NCBI GenBank assembly: GCA_031262585.1
Contig: JAISHK010000004.1
Location: 1-64,000 of the forward strand
Origin: Endomicrobium sp.
Lineage (GTDB): Bacteria; Elusimicrobiota; Endomicrobiia; Endomicrobiales; Endomicrobiaceae
DNA length: 64,000 nt
Direction: 5' to 3'
How positions within the stretch are numbered: the first letter of the stretch is position 1; each line of letters begins with the position of its first letter. This document shows positions 56,288 through 64,000 of this stretch, piece by piece. The notes under the pieces were generated by a model that saw nothing but the letters and a program-made list of their open reading frames with translations, was not told the DNA's origin and ran no database searches. Position numbers and translations under genes: made by a program.

Positions 56288-57430
56288 CTATTTTTTATAC
56301 GTCACGGTTTCGACTTTCGTGCCGGGATAAAAATACTCTAAAATTTCCTTATAAGTTTTACCATTTTCCGACATTCCTTTAGCTCCCCACTGACACAAAC
56401 CCACTTTATGTCCCCAGCCACTACCTTTAAAACAAATTTTATCTTTATATTTTTTTATAGAACTAAAAGTATGACTTTTAATCTTCCACGGATCAACATT
56501 AAGGCGAAATTTGTATGCATTTAAAATAAGTTTGCCTTTTGAATGACTTATTTCTACTTCTTTAACAGTACTAGATGAAGTTTCTTTTTTAATTTTTATA
56601 TTTTTTATTTTACCAATATTAATATTATTATTTGTAAGTTTTTTATTTATAAAATCTATATCTAGCTCTTGTTCCCATTTCGAGTAAGGAGCATTGTAAC
56701 AATAACCACATTTTATACTTTTCAAATACGGTTGTGCATTTTCCAAATTCCATACATGCTTAGGATCTTCTGTATTTCCACCACAATTTGCGTGAAAAAC
56801 CGTTTGAGCAAATTGGCCTTTATAAGATAAAACTTTTCTTTTTGTTTCAGTAACTGCTTGATTTGTAGATCTATTTTCAGTTCTCAATCCTCCATAAACT
56901 TGACAATGCACAGTAGCACACATATCAAATCCTTGAGCAGCATGACGACCAAAATTTGAAACAACATAAGTTCTGCTAACAACAGCTTGAGTCTTCAATG
57001 CTTCCATTTTCCAATCTACTCCAACTTCTTTAGGTAAAACACCTTTAATATAATCTTCTATAGGCAAAACATTAATTACATTTATTTTATTAGCTGACTT
57101 TTTTAATACTAAATATCCTGAATAAGGATTAGAATTAACAAAAACCTTATTATCTGAAGATTCTATTCTCACAGGAAGAGTCAAATTATATTTACCTAAT
57201 CTAACACCATTTTTAGAACTTAAAACTATTACAGTCCCTTTAGCAAGTTTAAATCTTTTGTTCGATGCATCTAACACAAAAAAATCTTTTGAGCTTCCAA
57301 TCGTACAAGAAGGAATATCTAGAATTATTCCTACACTTACATTTTTTTGAACATTGTTTAATGCGTAAGAATTATAATAAAACAGCGAGATAATTAACAC
57401 TATTATCACAAATATTTTTTTTTTATTCAT
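56288..57430 (-). CDS. SpoIID/LytB domain protein
   Basis: INVLPIEDYIKGVLPKEVGVDWKMEALKTQAVVSRTYV, FKGSGWGHKVGLCQWGAKGMSENGKTYKEILEYFYPGT. Confidence 0.93.
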   Translation of the reverse strand: MNKKKIFVIIVLIISLFYYNSYALNNVQKNVSVGIILDIPSCTIGSSKDFFVLDASNKRFKLAKGTVIVLSSKNGVRLGKYNLTLPVRIESSDNKVFVNSNPYSGYLVLKKSANKINVINVLPIEDYIKGVLPKEVGVDWKMEALKTQAVVSRTYVVSNFGRHAAQGFDMCATVHCQVYGGLRTENRSTNQAVTETKRKVLSYKGQFAQTVFHANCGGNTEDPKHVWNLENAQPYLKSIKCGYCYNAPYSKWEQELDIDFINKKLTNNNINIGKIKNIKIKKETSSSTVKEVEISHSKGKLILNAYKFRLNVDPWKIKSHTFSSIKKYKDKICFKGSGWGHKVGLCQWGAKGMSENGKTYKEILEYFYPGTKVETVTYKK

Positions 57431-57839
57431 TTATTTCTCAATCTCTCTATGAAGACTTATTACACGCACAGTACTTCTGTATATAATATTCTTTTTATTT
57501 CAATAAATTCTCCTCTTCATAAAAGCCAGTTCGGCAATTATGATATAAAAAGTTAATTTTATATTTAAAAGATAAATCATTAGCAATTTGTTTTATCAAA
57601 TCGTGTTTTTGATACAAACTAAAAAGAAGTGAAGTAAAAAAAATCAAAATTCTCGCACTTACCAGACAACACTATTTTTTCAAGTCTTAACACATAACAA
57701 AAATTACATTTTTTTAAGTTTTTATCCTTCCAATTACTGTAATTATATAAAAAATCTTTTTCCTCATAATCTGTTTGCAACATTTCTACTACTACAGCTG
57801 ACATGACACACAACAAACGCGAAGTAAAACTATTTTTCT

Positions 57840-58819
57840 AAGGCAATTATTCATATCCTAATGTTATAGCAATCTTCCTTGAAATAAAAATTCAATACCA
57901 ATTAGAAATAAATCCAAATTGTATAAAATAAGACTCGACACGTTTCATTATTGTATCTGGTTCTTTTATAGTTGTCAATACCTTACAGAGAGTGTCCCCA
58001 CCAATTTTTTATAGGTATAAAAAATTTGTCTGTTCATCCTATCGAGACTAGTCATATCAACCTCTAAGACATCAAAAATCTCTTCAACTATCTAATAAAT
58101 AATTTTATTATTTTTTATTTCAGCAAAATATCTAACTCTTTTAAAGAGTCTTTTACGATTCTTGCGATTCGTCTTTAACATTTTGCACTTTCTACAGTTA
58201 CTTTAGAACCAATTGCAATATTCATTATAACAGCAAAACGATTTACTATATCTATCTACAAGTTTTTATATCCACAGAACTCTAAATGCTCTATAATTCC
58301 AAAACCGTTTCTTAAAAAACGCGACAAAAACCTGCTTTTATCATAACTCCTATTAAAGTAAAACGCGAAGTCAGAAAGTTTAGTTGTTTTTGTAGAATGA
58401 CCTTATCCTATTTATAATATATCAAACTTAAAATTTTCTACAACTGAACACAAAAACTTCTCATAAGATGATTTATTCCGTATAATTCATCATAAAAAAA
58501 TATCACCTTTTGAAAGATTTGTAACAATTATCGCTAAATCTCCAACTTTTTCCCAAAATTTGAATAGAAATTATTTTAAGATTGTTCCATTCCTTTTGAA
58601 TCATATGAGAAAGAGTTATTTTTCCCAACCTAGAGAGCAAAAAACAAATAATGATCTAATGATTTCTTCATATCTGTTTGTATTCCTATAAAAACTTTAA
58701 GATTATTCTTAAGCTTATTTTGCTATATAAAATCATCAAGACTTTATGGTCTTAAAAATCTTCCATTTTATCTTCTGCACAAGTTTAAAAGGTTCAACAA
58801 TCCTTTTTAACTCATCCAT
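57840..58819 (-). pseudogene. ruvB: decayed Holliday junction helicase RuvB
   Basis: Frameshifted minus-strand fragments in RuvB order: MDELKRIVEPFK; SLDDFI.QNKLKNNLKVFIGIQTDMKKSLDHYLFFA; FTLIGVMIKAGF (vs FTLIGATTRAG); KEPDTIMKRVESYFIQFGFI (vs EDxxTIEEVxEPYLIQxGFL). Confidence 0.85.
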
Positions 58820-58829
58820 TAATCCCACC

Positions 58830-59396
58830 TTTATCACAAAACCACGTAAAGATTCTTTTATCTAAATTTCTAAGAAAATTATTTTCATTTTATTCATGTT
58901 TTTTTCTAGAATAGTTTTCGCTTATTGCTCTTCGTATCCCCAATCAGTCCAATTTTTATTATTTGACATTTTTACGCTAAAGATTTTATCTCTTAAAACA
59001 ACAACAAGCTTATCTGCCGTTTTTTTAGTAAATCCTAAAAACGCTACTCAACGCTGTTGAATCTTTAGCAATTATCACAGTTTTAAAATCAGCAAATGAT
59101 ATCGATACTTTATCAAAATATTCCATAACTTTTTTGCTCTTGCCTCTGAACTTCATCTTTAATAAGCAAATAGAAGTCTCTTTCTTCTTTTAATAAAAAA
59201 CCATATAACAAATGCACTTCTACCATATATTCCTGAAACAGTTTTTACAACAAATATTTTACTGAATTCCTATTTTCGAACAATTTTGAGAAAGTAGAAC
59301 TATCGAAATTGTTACAAAACAACCTATACCATTTACATTAACAATTATATTGTTTGTGAATTTTGATTTAAGTAAATCATAAAGATAATTTATCAT
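58830..59396 (-). pseudogene. ruvA: decayed Holliday junction DNA-binding protein RuvA
   Basis: Minus-strand fragments: MINYLYDLLKSKFTNNIIVNVNGIGCFVTISI; YGFLLKEERDFYLLIKDEV; GFTKKTADKLVVVLRDKI; directly upstream of the ruvB remnant. Confidence 0.82.
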
Positions 59397-59399
59397 TCA

Positions 59400-59600
59400 T
59401 TTTCCTTACTTACAAATCCAAGCACTCCTTTTAAAAACAGTTTAGACATCATTTTTTTGAATCACATTTCATTGTATTAACATGGCATACTGCATAGCAA
59501 GATCAACAGCATTATCAGATTTTGGGATCTATTTAAAAGTTTCAATAACAACAGCCAATTCACTATATTCTAAGGATTATCATCTATTTTATATTATTCA
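59400..59600 (-). pseudogene. ruvC: ruvC C-terminal remnant
   Basis: ETFK*IPKSDNAVDLAMQYAMLIQ* resembles the RuvC C-terminus (xPKPDDAADALAxAxxH); sits between yebC and the ruvA remnant, most of the gene deleted. Confidence 0.55.
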
Positions 59601-59604
59601 ATCC

Positions 59605-60345
59605 TTAAAAATTTTTCATCATCCGAGTATTAAAATTCGCATATATATTCTTTACATCATCATGTTCTTCTAGTTCATTCATAAGTTTTAACACACAGCT
59701 TGCATCATCACATGCAAGAGAAATTTGAATTTGTGGAATCATTGTAACCTCAGCTGATGTTACTTTTATGCCTTTCTTTTTTAAAGCATTTTTTATTTTA
59801 TCTAAATCAGAAGGGACTGTAATAATTTCATATACATCACTATCTGGTTCGTTTTTAAAATCATCTACACCTGCTCCTAAAACTATATCAATAACTGTTT
59901 CTTCATTTGCAGATTTATCAACGGTTATATACCCTCTTCTATCAAACATCCATCCTACACAACCAGTTTCGCCAAGACTACCCTTATGATTAGAAAATAT
60001 TTTCCTTATATCTGAAGCTGTCCTATTTTTATTGTCAGTTGTAACCTCAACAATCAAGGCTACTCCACCAGGTCCATAGCCTTCATAAAGCATTTCTTCA
60101 TAGATAACACCAGAAATTTCACCACTACCTCTTTGTATAGCTTTTTTTATATTATCTTGAGGCATGTTCGCTTCTTTAGCATCTTCTATAGCTTTTCTTA
60201 AGCGAGCATTATTCTCAACCCGCGATCCACCATCCTTAGTTGCAATAATAATTTCTCTAATAATTTTAGTAAAAACTGTCCCTTTTTTTGCATCAGTAGC
60301 AGCTTTTTTATGTTTAATGCTCGCCCATTTATTATGGCCTGACAT
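59605..60345 (-). CDS. yebC: YebC/PmpR family transcriptional/translational regulator
   Basis: MSGHNKWASIKHKKAATDAKKGTVFTKI, YEGYGPGGVALIVE. Confidence 0.97.
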   Translation of the reverse strand: MSGHNKWASIKHKKAATDAKKGTVFTKIIREIIIATKDGGSRVENNARLRKAIEDAKEANMPQDNIKKAIQRGSGEISGVIYEEMLYEGYGPGGVALIVEVTTDNKNRTASDIRKIFSNHKGSLGETGCVGWMFDRRGYITVDKSANEETVIDIVLGAGVDDFKNEPDSDVYEIITVPSDLDKIKNALKKKGIKVTSAEVTMIPQIQISLACDDASCVLKLMNELEEHDDVKNIYANFNTRMMKNF

Positions 60346-60374
60346 TTTTAAAACTCCCTTTACAGCACTTTATT

Positions 60375-60788
60375 TTACATTTTTTTTTTAATTCCCAATC
60401 CAGATTTCAATTCAACTACATACTTTTTTAATTCAGATTCTATTACAGACATATTAGCAAATTCCCTTCTCTTACTTTTCATATCTTTTGCAAGTTTTAT
60501 AGCTTGTTCCATTTTTTTCCTATTTGCCGATTCCAAATGAGCAGCAAATTCCGCAATAACATTAACAATATTTTCCGCAATTTCTATAAAACCTCCACTA
60601 ACAGAAATCCTGTTTACACCCGATACAGAATTTATAATTATCTCTCCGACGTGCAACTTCGTTACAAGGTTTGCATGTCCAGATAATATCGTAATCACAC
60701 CACTTAACGTAGGAAAAGAAACCGAAAATACTTCATCTTTAAATATAATTCCCTGCGGTGACAAAATCTCTATTTTAAATTTATTCAC
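60375..60788 (-). CDS. atpC: F-type ATP synthase epsilon subunit
   Basis: KIEILSPQGIIFKDEVFSVSFPTLSGVITILSGHANLVTKL; downstream of atpD. Confidence 0.93.
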   Translation of the reverse strand: MNKFKIEILSPQGIIFKDEVFSVSFPTLSGVITILSGHANLVTKLHVGEIIINSVSGVNRISVSGGFIEIAENIVNVIAEFAAHLESANRKKMEQAIKLAKDMKSKRREFANMSVIESELKKYVVELKSGLGIKKKM

Positions 60789-60900
60789 AAAATTCCTTTA
60801 CAATATGCCATATTTATAACATTTATATATCAAACATTTTATATCTATTATATTTGCCATTATAACAACAGTTACAATAATTAGTAACAGTTATTTTATT

Positions 60901-63149
<2,249 letters not shown>

Positions 63150-63175
<26 letters not shown>

Positions 63176-63980
63176 AATTATTTATACTCTTAAACTCATA
63201 AATTTCTTTTTTAAGTTCAGCCCTTAAAGTCTCATCTATTTTTACACCAGTCGAAAGTTTGTTTGCAGTATCAAGATACAATTTCTTTATGTATTCTATC
63301 ATTTGATTCTCAACTTCCGCAATTTTGACAACATCTATATCGTCAAAAAAACCCGATGTCACTGCAAAAATAGACAATATCTCCGAAAGTTCATCATAAG
63401 ACTTATACTGAGGCTGTTTAAGAATTTCTGTAATTCTTCTGCCTCTTTCAAGTCTATTTAAAGTACCCTCGTCCAAGTCACTACCAAACTGCGTAAATGC
63501 TTGCAACTCTCTAAACTGCGAAAGCTCCAATCTTACCGGACCTGCCAGCTGTTTCATCGATGCAGTTTGTGCTGCTCCTCCCACACGAGAAACAGAAAGA
63601 CCCACATTTATAGCTGGACGTACACCAGCATTGAACAAGTCAGCTTCTAAATATATTTGACCATCAGTAATTGAAACTATATTTGTAGGAATATAGGCTG
63701 ATAAATCATTGCCCTGAGTTTCAACAATAGGAAGCGCCGTTATTGATCCACTACCTTTTTCTTTAGACATTTTTGATGCCCTTTCTAAAAGTCTTGAATG
63801 AAGATAAAAAATATCTCCAGGATAGGCTTCGCGACCTGCAGGTCTCTTAATTAAAAGAGAAAGCTGTCTATATGACCAAGCGTGTTTTGTTAAATCATCA
63901 TAAACAACTAAAACATCTTCTCCTTTATCCATGAAATACTCTCCTATTGCGGATGCAGCAAGAGGGGCGATATATTGCAT
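63150..63980 (-). CDS. atpA: F-type ATP synthase alpha subunit (runs off the window edge)
   Basis: [59 protein letters not shown]. Confidence 0.97.
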
Positions 63981-64000
63981 TGATACAGAATCTGATGCAG

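Noticed and set aside
57619-57816. 65-aa minus-strand ORF downstream of the ruvB remnant
   Set aside because: No recognisable motif, atypical composition; probably chance ORF

Overview
This AT-rich window comes from a reduced bacterial chromosome. It is probably an Elusimicrobia/Endomicrobium-type endosymbiont ('Ca. Endomicrobium'-like); that assignment is an inference from low GC, gene content and the many decayed genes, not from a search. About 40 intact housekeeping genes are nearly all on the minus strand. They cover ATP synthase, cofactor synthesis (pdxA, pdxJ, nadB, panB/C, folK/P/E, thiL), leucine synthesis (leuA/C/D), cell envelope (glmS/glmM, ispE, lgt, lspA), c-di-AMP synthesis (cdaA), ftsH, tilS, uvrA, ileS, queA, yebC and others. 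Two tRNA genes are present (Gln-TTG and Leu-CAG). Long stretches without ORFs separate the intact blocks. Several can be read as decayed genes when translated across frameshifts and stops: ruvB, ruvA and a ruvC tail between spoIID and yebC; recN behind nadK; rimI; a TPR protein; and a second SurA-like parvulin. The most notable observations are: (1) collapse of ruvCAB plus recN while comEC, uvrA and an AlkD-like gene stay open; (2) an unannotated 32-aa membrane microprotein between cdaA and glmM, where cdaR/ybbR normally sits and resembling the CdaR N-terminal helix; (3) a ComEC whose C-terminal metallo-beta-lactamase region is shortened and lacks HxHxDH; (4) a 22-bp palindromic, apparently bidirectional extended -10 promoter that predicts near-leaderless mRNAs for thiL and comEC, with a similar arrangement at nadK. 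No CRISPR array, intact mobile element or rRNA was seen.
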